Shown here piece by piece: positions 21,021 to 30,729 of a stretch of DNA of 64,000 nt. Location of the stretch: assembly GCA_024692565.1 (NCBI GenBank), contig JAILMN010000010.1:1-64000 (forward strand). Direction: 5' to 3'. Made by a program: the position numbers and the translations under genes. Below the pieces are notes generated by a model. It was not told the DNA's origin. It saw nothing but the letters and a program-made list of their open reading frames with translations, and searched no databases. Origin of the DNA: Paludibacteraceae bacterium (GTDB taxonomy: Bacteria > Bacteroidota > Bacteroidia > Bacteroidales > Paludibacteraceae). The first letter of the stretch is position 1, and the number at the start of each line of letters is the position of its first letter.

Positions 21021-22836
21021 TCAATACACTTTCTGCTATTCGTTTTTTCAAATCTTTGCGTTCAACCGTTCCGGTTAGATATTGCTCAATCATCATAGAC
21101 GCAATCGGGCATGCCCATGTAGCACCGAAACCTGCGTTTTCAACGACCACCGCCACCGCAATCTGCGGGTCTTCCACCGGTGCAAAACCAATGAAGATTG
21201 CGTGGTCGCGACCGTGAGAATTCTGTACGGTACCCGTCTTTCCAGCCATGTGCAAACTGTCTACTGCGAAATGGCGACCGGTACCGTAGATCATCACGCG
21301 CCGCATACCCTCTTTGACAACTTCAAAATGACGTTTCTCGATGTCCAACTTATGCACGTGCGTCAGCATGGAGTCGTTTTTATTCAGGTGCGGAGAGATG
21401 AAATACCCTTCATTGGCAATCGTAGCTGCCTGATTGGCCAACTGCAGAGGGGTTACCAAAATCTCACCTTGACCGATACTGAGAGAACGAATCGTGATGG
21501 CTTTCCATCCCGTTTTGCCGTACCAGCGGTCGAAATACTTGGTGCTCGGAATACTACCTGCCGATTGCTCGTTCAGATCAGCATCTGTAAAGCGTTGACC
21601 CAGACCGAAACTCATCACCGCATCGCGCCATAGATCATACCGACGCTTGAAATCTTCATTGTTTTTTCCGTAACCGTCTTTTTGCAGCAAGTCGCGGAAT
21701 GCGCACCAGAAATAGGGGTTGCAACTCTGCTCGATTGCCCTGTCTAATGCCACAGGCGAACCATGGTGGTGGGTGCATTTGATCGGTGTGCTACCCGGAC
21801 CCGAACAAGGATAAAGGGTGTTAGGCGTGATGGCGCCTTGTTGCAGACACACGAGCGACTGAATGGTTTTGAAGGTGGAGCCGGGTGAATAGGTAGCCTG
21901 TGTGGCGCGATTCATAAGCGGCTTATTCGGATCCCGCAGCAGACGCGTGTAGTTCTTGCTTCTTTCTTTTCCTACCAGCACCTTGGGATTCCAACTCGGA
22001 TTGGATGCCAATGCCAGTATCTCACCCGTTTTTGGCTCGATGGCTACGGCACTTCCTATCTTTCCGGCTAACAGTTGTTCGGCTAACAGTTGCAGCTGAA
22101 TATCCAAGGTTGTATAGAGGTCTGTTCCGGCTTTTGCCGTCTTGTCCAATGCGCCATCCTGATAGCGTCCTTGAATACGTCCTTTGGAGTCGCGCATCAA
22201 AATCTCCACTCCTTTTTCTCCGCGTAACTCTTTCTCATAGGTGCGCTCCAGACCATCACGTCCCGCATAGTCACCGCGTGCATAATACTCATCGACTTCC
22301 AGATCGTTCTGATTGACCTCACCTACCGACCCCAACACATGCGCTGCGGCTTTGTAGGTATAGTCGCGAAGCGTACGTTTCTGAATCTGTATGCCGGGGA
22401 AAAGGAAAAGCGATTCTTGCAGCGTAGCAATATCCTCTTTCTTCTGTTGACTCATGAATATCTGCGGCGTGTGGCGGGAGTAACCTCTATTTTTGCCGCG
22501 GTCTTTGATCTCCGCGATGCGTTCGTCGAACTCAGCCCGACTGATATGTACGCAATGACAAAAAGCAGCGGTGTCCCAATCTTCCTTCATCTCACGCATC
22601 GTCATCGTGATTTCGTATATCGGCTGATTGAAAACGAGCAGAACGCCGTTGCGGTCATACATCAAGCCGCGAGAAGGATAAATAGTCTGCTTGACCAATG
22701 CGTTTCCATCCGCCTCTTTAGCGGTCGATTGATCAATCACCTGCAGATAAAACAATCGTATTATATACACCAATACCACCACAACGGCTATGCCGCTGAT
22801 GACAAATCGGCGTCTATAATACTCGTCGTTAATCAT
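20998..22836 (-). CDS. mrdA: penicillin-binding protein 2
   Basis: YSPGSTFKTIQ active-site motif, GKTGTVQN, GLERTYEKELRG. Confidence 0.95.
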   Translation of the reverse strand: MINDEYYRRRFVISGIAVVVVLVYIIRLFYLQVIDQSTAKEADGNALVKQTIYPSRGLMYDRNGVLLVFNQPIYEITMTMREMKEDWDTAAFCHCVHISRAEFDERIAEIKDRGKNRGYSRHTPQIFMSQQKKEDIATLQESLFLFPGIQIQKRTLRDYTYKAAAHVLGSVGEVNQNDLEVDEYYARGDYAGRDGLERTYEKELRGEKGVEILMRDSKGRIQGRYQDGALDKTAKAGTDLYTTLDIQLQLLAEQLLAGKIGSAVAIEPKTGEILALASNPSWNPKVLVGKERSKNYTRLLRDPNKPLMNRATQATYSPGSTFKTIQSLVCLQQGAITPNTLYPCSGPGSTPIKCTHHHGSPVALDRAIEQSCNPYFWCAFRDLLQKDGYGKNNEDFKRRYDLWRDAVMSFGLGQRFTDADLNEQSAGSIPSTKYFDRWYGKTGWKAITIRSLSIGQGEILVTPLQLANQAATIANEGYFISPHLNKNDSMLTHVHKLDIEKRHFEVVKEGMRRVMIYGTGRHFAVDSLHMAGKTGTVQNSHGRDHAIFIGFAPVEDPQIAVAVVVENAGFGATWACPIASMMIEQYLTGTVERKDLKKRIAESVLNEGVEKW

Positions 22837-23327
22837 CTGTATCTCAGGATGTTATATCCTATTATGATGAAACTGGTGATAATTCCGCTGACGACAGTCT
22901 CTATCAGCACAAATCCGATGTGCGACCAACTCCATGCGGCCAGAAGGAAAACAACAGCATGATGCACAAACACCAAAATCAGCACGTATTTAATCATGTT
23001 CTCCACGCCCAATACATGCATGCTGATGGCTTCGTTCAAGCGGTCTATATCATTGACCATACTGCTGATGATATACGGACGGATGAACATAATCAAGATA
23101 CATGCAGCCGTATGTACTCCAAGCGAGTTGCAGAATATATCCATCACCACTCCGACCAGCGCACCGATAATCATATCTACGTTATGCGGCAGCGTGACAG
23201 GCATCATCATCAGGCATAGGATATAGATGTACGGATGACAAACACCCAGCAATTGCAATTGATCAAAAAGAAGCACTTGCAACAGCATCACCAGTATGTA
23301 CCGTCCTATTTGTTTAGTCCAATCCAT
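22833..23327 (-). CDS. mreD: rod shape-determining protein MreD
   Basis: Small polytopic protein between mreC and mrdA. Confidence 0.85.
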   Translation of the reverse strand: MDWTKQIGRYILVMLLQVLLFDQLQLLGVCHPYIYILCLMMMPVTLPHNVDMIIGALVGVVMDIFCNSLGVHTAACILIMFIRPYIISSMVNDIDRLNEAISMHVLGVENMIKYVLILVFVHHAVVFLLAAWSWSHIGFVLIETVVSGIITSFIIIGYNILRYR

Positions 23328-24096
23328 TTTCTAATTCCTCCAACTCTTTTTGATCTGCATTTTGCACCACTTCCACATACTTCAATCGCTTGAAATTGGT
23401 GAACAATCGGATGCGGATTGTATGGTACGAATCACCCTCGTATAAAGTGCTGTTTTCTACGGTTCCAACGGGAATTCCTTCGGGAAAAACAGGACTCAAA
23501 CCGCTGGTTATAATGGTGTCTCCCGGGTTCACCACCATGTGTGCTGCCACGTCGGTCAACTGCGCAAAACGACTGTCTTTTCCGTCCCACTGCAATGTGC
23601 CGATATAGTCGTTCTTGGCAAAGCGGCAACTGAGATTCGTGTGGGTATTGATGATCGGCAGAACCACGCTGTAGTTCAGTCCCACCGTGCGGACAATACC
23701 TACCACGCCGTCTTTGTTGCGGATGCCTTGTCCGCGCTCGATGCCGTCTTTGCTTCCGCGGTTGATAGTCAGGTAGTTATGCAGTTGATCCGTGGTCATC
23801 TGCACCACTTTAGCCGGCTCATAATAGATGCAGGTTTGACCTTCCAATGTCGCAATTTGATTCCGCAAAGCGGTGTTCTCTGCCGCCAATTGCTCATTCA
23901 TACCGCGCAACTGAAAATAACCCGTCACTTCGCGTACCTGCTCGTTTTGCCATGCTACGACATCGTTCGCCGTACTCAGCAAACTGCTCCGCGGATAGGC
24001 ATTATTGAGTACCAGTAGCATAAATGCAGCAACTTCCAAGACAATGAAGACCAGGAAGTTGCTGTAACGCAGCAGTATTTTTAGCAGGTTTTGCAT
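23314..24096 (-). CDS. mreC: rod shape-determining protein MreC
   Basis: N-terminal TM, coiled coil, LTINRGSKDGIERGQGIRNKDGVVGIV. Confidence 0.95.
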   Translation of the reverse strand: MQNLLKILLRYSNFLVFIVLEVAAFMLLVLNNAYPRSSLLSTANDVVAWQNEQVREVTGYFQLRGMNEQLAAENTALRNQIATLEGQTCIYYEPAKVVQMTTDQLHNYLTINRGSKDGIERGQGIRNKDGVVGIVRTVGLNYSVVLPIINTHTNLSCRFAKNDYIGTLQWDGKDSRFAQLTDVAAHMVVNPGDTIITSGLSPVFPEGIPVGTVENSTLYEGDSYHTIRIRLFTNFKRLKYVEVVQNADQKELEELENGLD

Positions 24097-24113
24097 AAGC
24101 TGCTATGCGTGTG

Positions 24114-25133
24114 TTATCGAATGAGGAATCCGAAGTTATTCACGTTCTTCAGCGCTACGCCTGTACCGCGAGCTACGGAGTGCAACGGATCATCGGCTAC
24201 GTGGAACGGAATAGTGATCTTATCCGTCAAACGTTTAGCCAAACCATGCAGCAGTGCTCCACCACCGGCTAAGTATATACCGCGTTTCACGATATCGGAG
24301 TACAACTCAGGAGGCGTGGACTCCAGCGCTTGAAGAATAGCACTTTCGATCTTGCTCACGCTCTTCTCCAGACAGTGCGCGATCTCCTGATAGCTTACCG
24401 GAACGGACATCGGCAGTGCTGTCACTTTGTTCGGACCCACTACGATGAAGTCCTCCGGAGCATCTTCCAACTCGGGCAATGCAGAACCCACCTGGATCTT
24501 GATACGCTCTGCCGTAGGCTCGTCGATACGCAAGTTGTGCATACGGCCCATGTACTCGATGATGTCTTGGTTGAAATCATCACCTGCAATCTTGATGGAC
24601 TTGTTGCTGACGATGCCGCCGAGCGAAATCACAGCGATTTCCGTCGTACCGCCACCGATATCCACGATCATGCAACCTTCCGGACTCTCTACGTCCAAAC
24701 CGATACCGATTGCTGCAGCCATCGGCTCGTAAATCATGTAGATGTCGCGTCCTCCGGCGTGCTCCGAACTGTCGCGCACGGCACGGATCTCCACCTCGGT
24801 CGAACCAGAAGGAATACAAACCACCATACGGATAGACGGAGTGAACAGGTGCGCCTGCTTCGGAATCATCTTGATCATTCCGCGGATCATCATCTCGCAA
24901 GCATAGAAGTCTGCGATCACACCGTCGCGTAGCGGACGAACCGTGCGAATCATTGTTCCACCTTTACCAATCATCTGTTGTGCCTTGCGGCCGACGGCAA
25001 CCATTTTGTTGTCCGCCATCGAAATAGCCACTACCGACGGCTCATCTACCACCACTTTGTCATCACACATGATGATGGTGTTCGCCGTTCCTAAGTCAAT
25101 GGCAATTTCCTGTGTAAAAGAAAAAAGTCCCAT
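24114..25133 (-). CDS. mreB: rod shape-determining protein MreB
   Basis: EIAIDLGTANTIIM, MIVDIGGGTTEIAVISLGGIV; start MGLFSF at 25133. Confidence 0.97.
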   Translation of the reverse strand: MGLFSFTQEIAIDLGTANTIIMCDDKVVVDEPSVVAISMADNKMVAVGRKAQQMIGKGGTMIRTVRPLRDGVIADFYACEMMIRGMIKMIPKQAHLFTPSIRMVVCIPSGSTEVEIRAVRDSSEHAGGRDIYMIYEPMAAAIGIGLDVESPEGCMIVDIGGGTTEIAVISLGGIVSNKSIKIAGDDFNQDIIEYMGRMHNLRIDEPTAERIKIQVGSALPELEDAPEDFIVVGPNKVTALPMSVPVSYQEIAHCLEKSVSKIESAILQALESTPPELYSDIVKRGIYLAGGGALLHGLAKRLTDKITIPFHVADDPLHSVARGTGVALKNVNNFGFLIR

Positions 25134-25202
25134 ATTTATGTAAAATTTGTCGTATTTCTGTGCAAAAATGCCCCTAAAAAGGTCAAAATTCGGAAAATTG
25201 TG

Positions 25203-25233
25203 CAAAATTACAACTTTTTTTTCATATATGCAA
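25203..25233 (-). promoter_or_regulatory. Promoter TTG-N20-TAATTTTG upstream of mreB
   Basis: CAAAATTA 25203-25210 and CAA 25231-25233 on + strand. Confidence 0.8.
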
Positions 25234-25287
25234 GCGCGCGCGATTTTTTTTTATTTTTTTATAAATGTGATACATCCGAAATCGGGT

Positions 25288-25320
25288 ACAAAAAAGAGGG
25301 ATAACTTTTGACGTTATCCC
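25288..25320 (-). terminator. Intrinsic terminator downstream of tRNA-Asn
   Basis: Perfect 8-bp stem GGGATAAC/GTTATCCC (25298-25320, 7-nt loop) followed on the minus strand by TCTTTTTTG. Confidence 0.8.
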
Positions 25321-25326
25321 CCGCTG

Positions 25327-25400
25327 CGCTCCCTCTAGGACTTGAACCTAGGACCCCCTGATTAACAGTCAGATGCTCTAACCGACTGAGCTAAGGAAGC
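25327..25400 (-). tRNA. tRNA-Asn (GTT)
   Basis: Reverse strand GCTTCCTTAGCTCAGTCGGTTAGAGCATCTGACTGTTAATCAGGGGGTCCTAGGTTCAAGTCCTAGAGGGAGCG; cloverleaf arms pair, anticodon GTT, CCA not encoded. Confidence 0.96.
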
Positions 25401-25411
25401 GAAATCGGCTG

Positions 25412-25442
25412 CAAAAGTACTGCTTTTTTTTTACATACGCAA
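25412..25442 (-). promoter_or_regulatory. Promoter TTG-N20-TACTTTTG upstream of tRNA-Asn
   Basis: CAAAAGTA 25412-25419, CAA 25440-25442. Confidence 0.8.
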
Positions 25443-25519
25443 GTTTTTTTGAAAAAAAATGTGTATCTTTGCGCAGTTTTTTGAAAATTAACCCCATTTT
25501 TGGTAAAAAATACAAAAAA

Positions 25520-26524
25520 ATGAAGAAAATTTTAGGTTTAGGGAATGCGCTGACGGACATCCTGCTGCAGGTGAGTGAAGACGATCTGCGGGAATTGGGT
25601 TTTCCGAAAGGAAGTATGAACCTCATCACGATGAGACAAGCCGAAGAAATTCAGTTCCGTTTTGCTTCGGTGCGCAAACGTATGGTGGCCGGTGGCTCGG
25701 CATCGAATGCGGTGAACTGCGTGGCTGCGTTGGGTGGTAAAGCTGCGTTTATCGGTAAGATCGGTAACGATGAGGTCGGCGATTTCTACCGGGAGGACAT
25801 GATCAAGAACGGAGTGAAACCCATTCTGCTCCTGTCCCAAACGGCGATGTCCGGATGCTCCATCGTGCTCATCACCCCGGATGGCGAGCGTACGTTTGCT
25901 ACCTATCTGGGCGCTGCGGCGGAATTGTGCGCAGATGATATTCAGAAGGATGCGTTCAATGGCTACGACATCTTCCATATCGAGGGCTACCTGGTGCAGA
26001 ACCATGATCTGATAGAGAAATCCATCCGTTTGGCGAAGGAGGCGGGATGTATGGTGTCGCTGGATTTGGCGTCTTACAATGTGGTCAATGAGCATCATGC
26101 CTTCCTCAAGGAATTGGTGAAAAAATATGTGGATATCGTCTTCGCCAACGAGGATGAGTCCTTCGCTTATACCCATCTCAATCCCGAGGAATCGGTGCAG
26201 ATGATCGCCGAGCAATGCGATATCGCGGTGGTCAAAGTGGGTAAAAACGGCTCGTATGTACAGCAGGGAAGCACACGTCACCACATAGGTGCCATCACCA
26301 CCAATTGTACTGACTCCACCGGTGCCGGAGACCTTTTTGCCGGAGGATTCTTGCATGCGTTGAGCGATGGCTTTGATATCCGCCGTTGTGCCGAGATCGG
26401 TACAATCGCTGCCGGACGTGTAGTGGAGATCGTGGGAACGAAATTGAGCGAAGAAACATGGGATGAAATCAGGCGTATCTGTGCGCTCTACCGCGGATTT
26501 TTGCAGAAATACGATAAAGAATAA
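25520..26524 (+). CDS. PfkB-family carbohydrate/adenosine kinase
   Basis: GLGNALTDILL, GGSASNAVNCVAALGGKAAFIGKIGNDEVG, TDSTGAGDLFAGGFLHAL. Confidence 0.93.
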   Translation: MKKILGLGNALTDILLQVSEDDLRELGFPKGSMNLITMRQAEEIQFRFASVRKRMVAGGSASNAVNCVAALGGKAAFIGKIGNDEVGDFYREDMIKNGVKPILLLSQTAMSGCSIVLITPDGERTFATYLGAAAELCADDIQKDAFNGYDIFHIEGYLVQNHDLIEKSIRLAKEAGCMVSLDLASYNVVNEHHAFLKELVKKYVDIVFANEDESFAYTHLNPEESVQMIAEQCDIAVVKVGKNGSYVQQGSTRHHIGAITTNCTDSTGAGDLFAGGFLHALSDGFDIRRCAEIGTIAAGRVVEIVGTKLSEETWDEIRRICALYRGFLQKYDKE

Positions 26525-26543
26525 AGAATAAAATTATTGAAAT

Positions 26544-27266
26544 ATGAAATACATCATCTATCCGTTTTATATCGTCTATCAGTATCTGATAGCATGGCCG
26601 TTATTGGTGTGCCTCACCATCTTCACGGCCTTGTTCACCATCGTGACCGTCCATTGGCGCAACGCGGAGTTTGTGCATAAGGTGCAGCAGTTCTGGTCGC
26701 GCTCGTTCTTCTGGTTGATGTTCTTGCCCGTTTCTGTCGATGGAACCGAGCATATTCAGCCCAATCAGAGTTATGTCTTCGTGTCCAATCACCAGTCGAT
26801 GTTCGATGTGTGGTTGATCTACGGATGGCTGCCGGTGATCTTCAAATGGCTGATGAAAGCGGAGTTGCGCAAAGTGCCGTTTGTCGGAACGGGATGCAAA
26901 GCTGCCGGACATATTTTTGTGGATAGGCGCAATGCCAAAGCGGCGATGGAGAGCCTCAAAGAGGTGGAGAAGCAGCTGGTGAACGGCGTATGTACGGTCA
27001 TTTTCCCGGAAGGAACACGCAGTCTCGATGGTCAGGTGGGACGTTTCAAACGCGGTGCGTTCCAGATTGCATGGGATTTAGGCCTACCCGTCATCCCGCT
27101 TTCGCTCGACGGATGCTTTGAGGTGCTGCCCAAAGGCAAACCCTTCGTTCATCGCGTGCCAGTACATATGCACATTGGCGAACCCATTGATCTGAAGCAG
27201 TTCGCGGATGCTAACGAAGCGATCGAAGCGGTAAGAAATGCCGTAATCAACGGAAGAAAATCGTAA
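26544..27266 (+). CDS. plsC: 1-acyl-sn-glycerol-3-phosphate acyltransferase
   Basis: VSNHQSMFDVW (HX4D) and FPEGTRS motifs. Confidence 0.93.
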   Translation: MKYIIYPFYIVYQYLIAWPLLVCLTIFTALFTIVTVHWRNAEFVHKVQQFWSRSFFWLMFLPVSVDGTEHIQPNQSYVFVSNHQSMFDVWLIYGWLPVIFKWLMKAELRKVPFVGTGCKAAGHIFVDRRNAKAAMESLKEVEKQLVNGVCTVIFPEGTRSLDGQVGRFKRGAFQIAWDLGLPVIPLSLDGCFEVLPKGKPFVHRVPVHMHIGEPIDLKQFADANEAIEAVRNAVINGRKS

Positions 27267-28423
27267 TGCTATTCCGCGAAATCATAGGACAGGAAGCTAC
27301 GAAGCAGCAACTTCGTCAGGCGGTGCGAGAGGGACGAATCCCTCATGCGCAACTCTTTGCCGGCATCTCGGGTATTGGCAAACTGCAACTGGCGTTGGCG
27401 TATGCCCAATACCTCAATTGTCCGCATAGTACGGACGAAGACAGTTGTGGAACTTGCCCGACCTGTCTGCAGTTTGAGCGATTGCAGCATCCGGATCTGC
27501 ATTTCGTCTTCCCGATCGTCGGTTCGGATGAGACCTGTGACTCCTTCCTCGAGCCTTGGCGCGAGATTATTCTCAATAAGCATTACTTTGACCTCGAAGA
27601 TTGGCATAAAGCCTTGGGCGTTGAGACCAAGCAAAGTATGATCTACGAGAAAGAGAGCGGAGAGATCATGCGCAAATTGAGTCTGAAAGCCTACGGCGAG
27701 GGATATAAAGTGATGATCATCTGGCAGCCCGAGCGGATGAATGCGCAGTGTGCCAATAAGTTGCTCAAATTGTTGGAGGAACCGTCGCCCAAAACGGTCT
27801 TCCTGCTGGTGAGCGAGCATCCGGAGGCGCTATTGTCCACCATTCAGTCGCGCGTGCAAACGATTCGTGTGCCGCGTCTGGAGACGGAGACCATCGCGCA
27901 GGCGTTGCAGCAAAACGGCATAGACGCTACCAAAGCATTGGATATCGCTCGCATCGCTAACGGCAGTTACTTGTCGGCGCTGAAAAAAGCCGATGAATCC
28001 GAAGAAAATCAGCAGGAACTGCGCGATTTTATTGCGCTTTTCAGGGATGCTTATACGGTAGGCGTGCTGCGTGACCCGCATAAGAAATACGAGAGTCTGA
28101 AGCGCTTGCGCCAGTGGAGTCTCGATATGGCGGACAGTAAGGTGGGACGCGAGAAACAGAAGCATTTTCTGCAGTATGCCCAGCAGCAGGTGCGGGAGAA
28201 CTACATCCGCAATCTCGCACAACCCGAACTCAATTACCAGATGGAGGAGGAGCGGGCGTTCTCCGCTAATTTTGCGCCGTATATTCATAGCGGCAATGTG
28301 GAAGCCATCATGAACCAACTCGATCTGGCGGAGCGACAAATAGAGCAGAACGGCAATGCCAAAGTGATTTTCTTTGACCTTTGCCTGCAAATGATAGTAT
28401 TGATCAAAAAACCAAAAATATGA
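27266..28423 (+). CDS. holB: DNA polymerase III subunit delta'
   Basis: IGQEATKQQLRQAVREGRIPHAQLFAG, four-Cys zinc motif CPHSTDEDSCGTCPTC, NKLLKLLEEP. Confidence 0.93.
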   Translation: MLFREIIGQEATKQQLRQAVREGRIPHAQLFAGISGIGKLQLALAYAQYLNCPHSTDEDSCGTCPTCLQFERLQHPDLHFVFPIVGSDETCDSFLEPWREIILNKHYFDLEDWHKALGVETKQSMIYEKESGEIMRKLSLKAYGEGYKVMIIWQPERMNAQCANKLLKLLEEPSPKTVFLLVSEHPEALLSTIQSRVQTIRVPRLETETIAQALQQNGIDATKALDIARIANGSYLSALKKADESEENQQELRDFIALFRDAYTVGVLRDPHKKYESLKRLRQWSLDMADSKVGREKQKHFLQYAQQQVRENYIRNLAQPELNYQMEEERAFSANFAPYIHSGNVEAIMNQLDLAERQIEQNGNAKVIFFDLCLQMIVLIKKPKI

Positions 28424-29544
28424 AGAAATATATAGTAGGAAACGCGCATGAGCAATTGGGGGCAGCGGCTACGAAGCGCAACTCGGCGCACATGCTGCCC
28501 GTCAGCGATTGGCTGTCGGATCTGCCGGAGAATACCCAATTGACGGATTTGGTAGAAGTGCAATTTAAGAATACCCGAAAGGGCTATTTCCATAATAGCC
28601 AGCATCTGCCTTTGGAGAAAGGTGTGAAAGTGGTGGTGGAAGCCAACCCGGGTCATGACTTGGGTGAAGTGGTGCTGACGGGTAAACTGGTGGAGCTGCA
28701 GATACGTAAGAATCGTATCGACTCCTCGCGTTATGAGATACGTCAGGTCGTACGCATTGCCACAGAAGAAGATTTGGAACGCGCGGAGCAGGCGCATGCG
28801 CGCGAGCACGAGACGATGATCAAAGCGCGCCAATTGGCTAAGTCTCTGGGGCTGGAGATGAAAATCGGCGATGTGGAGTATCAGGGAGACGGCTCGAAAG
28901 CGATCTTCTTCTATATCGCTGACGGACGTGTCGATTTCCGTCAACTCATCAAGGTGTATGCCGAAACCTTCCGCATCCGCGTTGAGATGAAGCAGATCGG
29001 TGCGCGCCAGGAAGCAGGACGTATCGGCGGAACGGGTCCTTGCGGACGCGAGTTGTGCTGCTCCACATGGATGATCAATTTCTCGTCGGTAGGAACAGGA
29101 GCGGCGCGGCTGCAGAATATATCGCCTAACCCGCAGAAGTTAGCCGGCATGTGTGCGAAACTCAAGTGCTGTCTCAACTACGAGGTGCCGGTCTATGAAG
29201 ATGCATCGAAATTATTGCCGTCCCGCAATATTCCTTTGGAGACGAAGGATGCTACGTATTATTTCTTCTCTGCCGACCCGTTGGCGGGTACCGTCACCTA
29301 TTCGTCCGATGAGCACGTGATGGCGAATCTGCAAACCATCACCACGGGTCGTGCGCATGAGATCATCGCGATGAACAGGCGCGGAGAAAAACCGTTTAAT
29401 CTGGAGGGCACGCGTGCCGTGGTGCCGGAGGTCGGTTACCAGAATGTGCTGGGACACGACGATGTAACGCGTTTTGACCGCAAGAAAAAGCATCATCATA
29501 ACGACAGACGTGATGACCGAAGAGATAGGAGGGATAGAAAATGA
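28420..29544 (+). CDS. PSP1 domain / RicT (YaaT)-like protein
   Basis: EVQFKNTRKGYFHN, RQEAGRIGGTGPCGRELCCSTW, MCAKLKCCLNYE. Confidence 0.9.
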   Translation: MKKYIVGNAHEQLGAAATKRNSAHMLPVSDWLSDLPENTQLTDLVEVQFKNTRKGYFHNSQHLPLEKGVKVVVEANPGHDLGEVVLTGKLVELQIRKNRIDSSRYEIRQVVRIATEEDLERAEQAHAREHETMIKARQLAKSLGLEMKIGDVEYQGDGSKAIFFYIADGRVDFRQLIKVYAETFRIRVEMKQIGARQEAGRIGGTGPCGRELCCSTWMINFSSVGTGAARLQNISPNPQKLAGMCAKLKCCLNYEVPVYEDASKLLPSRNIPLETKDATYYFFSADPLAGTVTYSSDEHVMANLQTITTGRAHEIIAMNRRGEKPFNLEGTRAVVPEVGYQNVLGHDDVTRFDRKKKHHHNDRRDDRRDRRDRK

Positions 29545-29996
29545 AACGATTAACCATTGGTTTGGCTGTGCTGGCGCTCTGCTTATCTTCCTGCAGAACC
29601 GATATTGTATATAGTCAATTTTCCCCGATATCATCGGATAAATGGAATGTGGATTCGGCGGTGCAATTTGATTATTCCATCGATGATGCATCGGTGCCAT
29701 ACCGCATGCTGGTCTATTTGAGGCACAACGAGCGCTATCCTTACCAGAATATTTGGCTCTTTGTGGATAATGGAGCGCGCAAGGATACGATTGAGTTCTA
29801 TCTGGCGGATGACCGCGGCAGATGGTTGGGAGACAAGCATTACGGCTTTATCGAGATGCCTGTGCTCATCGAGGAGGAGAAGCAATTCCCCGATACCGGA
29901 CGATACACGCTCACTATTGCGCACGGCATGCGGGACTCGTTGCTGCGCGGCGTGACGGATATAGGATTGGAGATCATACGTAATGGGGAAAAATAA
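29541..29996 (+). CDS. GldH-like gliding-motility lipoprotein
   Basis: [13 protein letters not shown] lipobox, [20 protein letters not shown]. Confidence 0.85.
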   Translation: MKRLTIGLAVLALCLSSCRTDIVYSQFSPISSDKWNVDSAVQFDYSIDDASVPYRMLVYLRHNERYPYQNIWLFVDNGARKDTIEFYLADDRGRWLGDKHYGFIEMPVLIEEEKQFPDTGRYTLTIAHGMRDSLLRGVTDIGLEIIRNGEK

Positions 29997-30729
29997 ACTC
30001 AAGAAGTTTGCGGAGATGGAGACTTTCTCCAATGTGTTTCAACCGCCGTATGAACCGATGGCGGGGCATTGGCATGAGCGCTATTTCCGTAATGACCATC
30101 CGATCGTGCTGGAGTTGGGCTGCGGACGGGGTGAATATACCGTAGGCATGGCGCGCAAGTATCCGGAGAAAAACTTCATCGGCGTGGATATCAAAGGAGC
30201 ACGTATGTGGGCGGGTGCCAAAGAGGCGGAGCAGGAAGGCCTGCGCAATGTGGCGTTTCTGCGAACAAACATCGAATTCATCGAAACTTTTTTTGCCGCC
30301 AACGAGGTGGATGAGGTGTGGATCACCTTCTGTGACCCGCAGATGAAGAAAGCTACCAAACGACTTACCTCCACCTATTTCATGCAGCGCTACCAGCGTA
30401 TCGTTAAGCCCAACGGGCTTATTCATCTGAAAACGGACAGCCCCTTCCTCTATACCTATACCATGGAGATGCTGCGGCTGAATCCTTATCCCGTGCGCTG
30501 TTCCACGGATGATTTATATGCGGATTCGCTCGCATTCAACGAGCAATTTTCGGATGCTCGTGCCCTGCAGACGCACTATGAGAAGCAGTGGCTCGACCGT
30601 GGAATGAGTATCAAGTATGCGGAGTGGCAATTGGCGCCTCTCACCGCTTGGGAGGAACCCACCATCGAAATAGAAAAAGACAGTTATCGTTCATACGGAA
30701 GAAATTATGTATCCTCAACAAATCATTGA
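29983..30729 (+). CDS. trmB: tRNA (guanosine(46)-N7)-methyltransferase
   Basis: [41 protein letters not shown]. Confidence 0.95.
   Translation: MGKNKLKKFAEMETFSNVFQPPYEPMAGHWHERYFRNDHPIVLELGCGRGEYTVGMARKYPEKNFIGVDIKGARMWAGAKEAEQEGLRNVAFLRTNIEFIETFFAANEVDEVWITFCDPQMKKATKRLTSTYFMQRYQRIVKPNGLIHLKTDSPFLYTYTMEMLRLNPYPVRCSTDDLYADSLAFNEQFSDARALQTHYEKQWLDRGMSIKYAEWQLAPLTAWEEPTIEIEKDSYRSYGRNYVSSTNH

Noticed and set aside
25133-25520. Divergent strand switch at mreB/pfkB as the replication origin
   Set aside because: Gene orientation diverges here, but no DnaA-box-like cluster is visible; the gap is explained by tRNA-Asn, its terminator and promoters.
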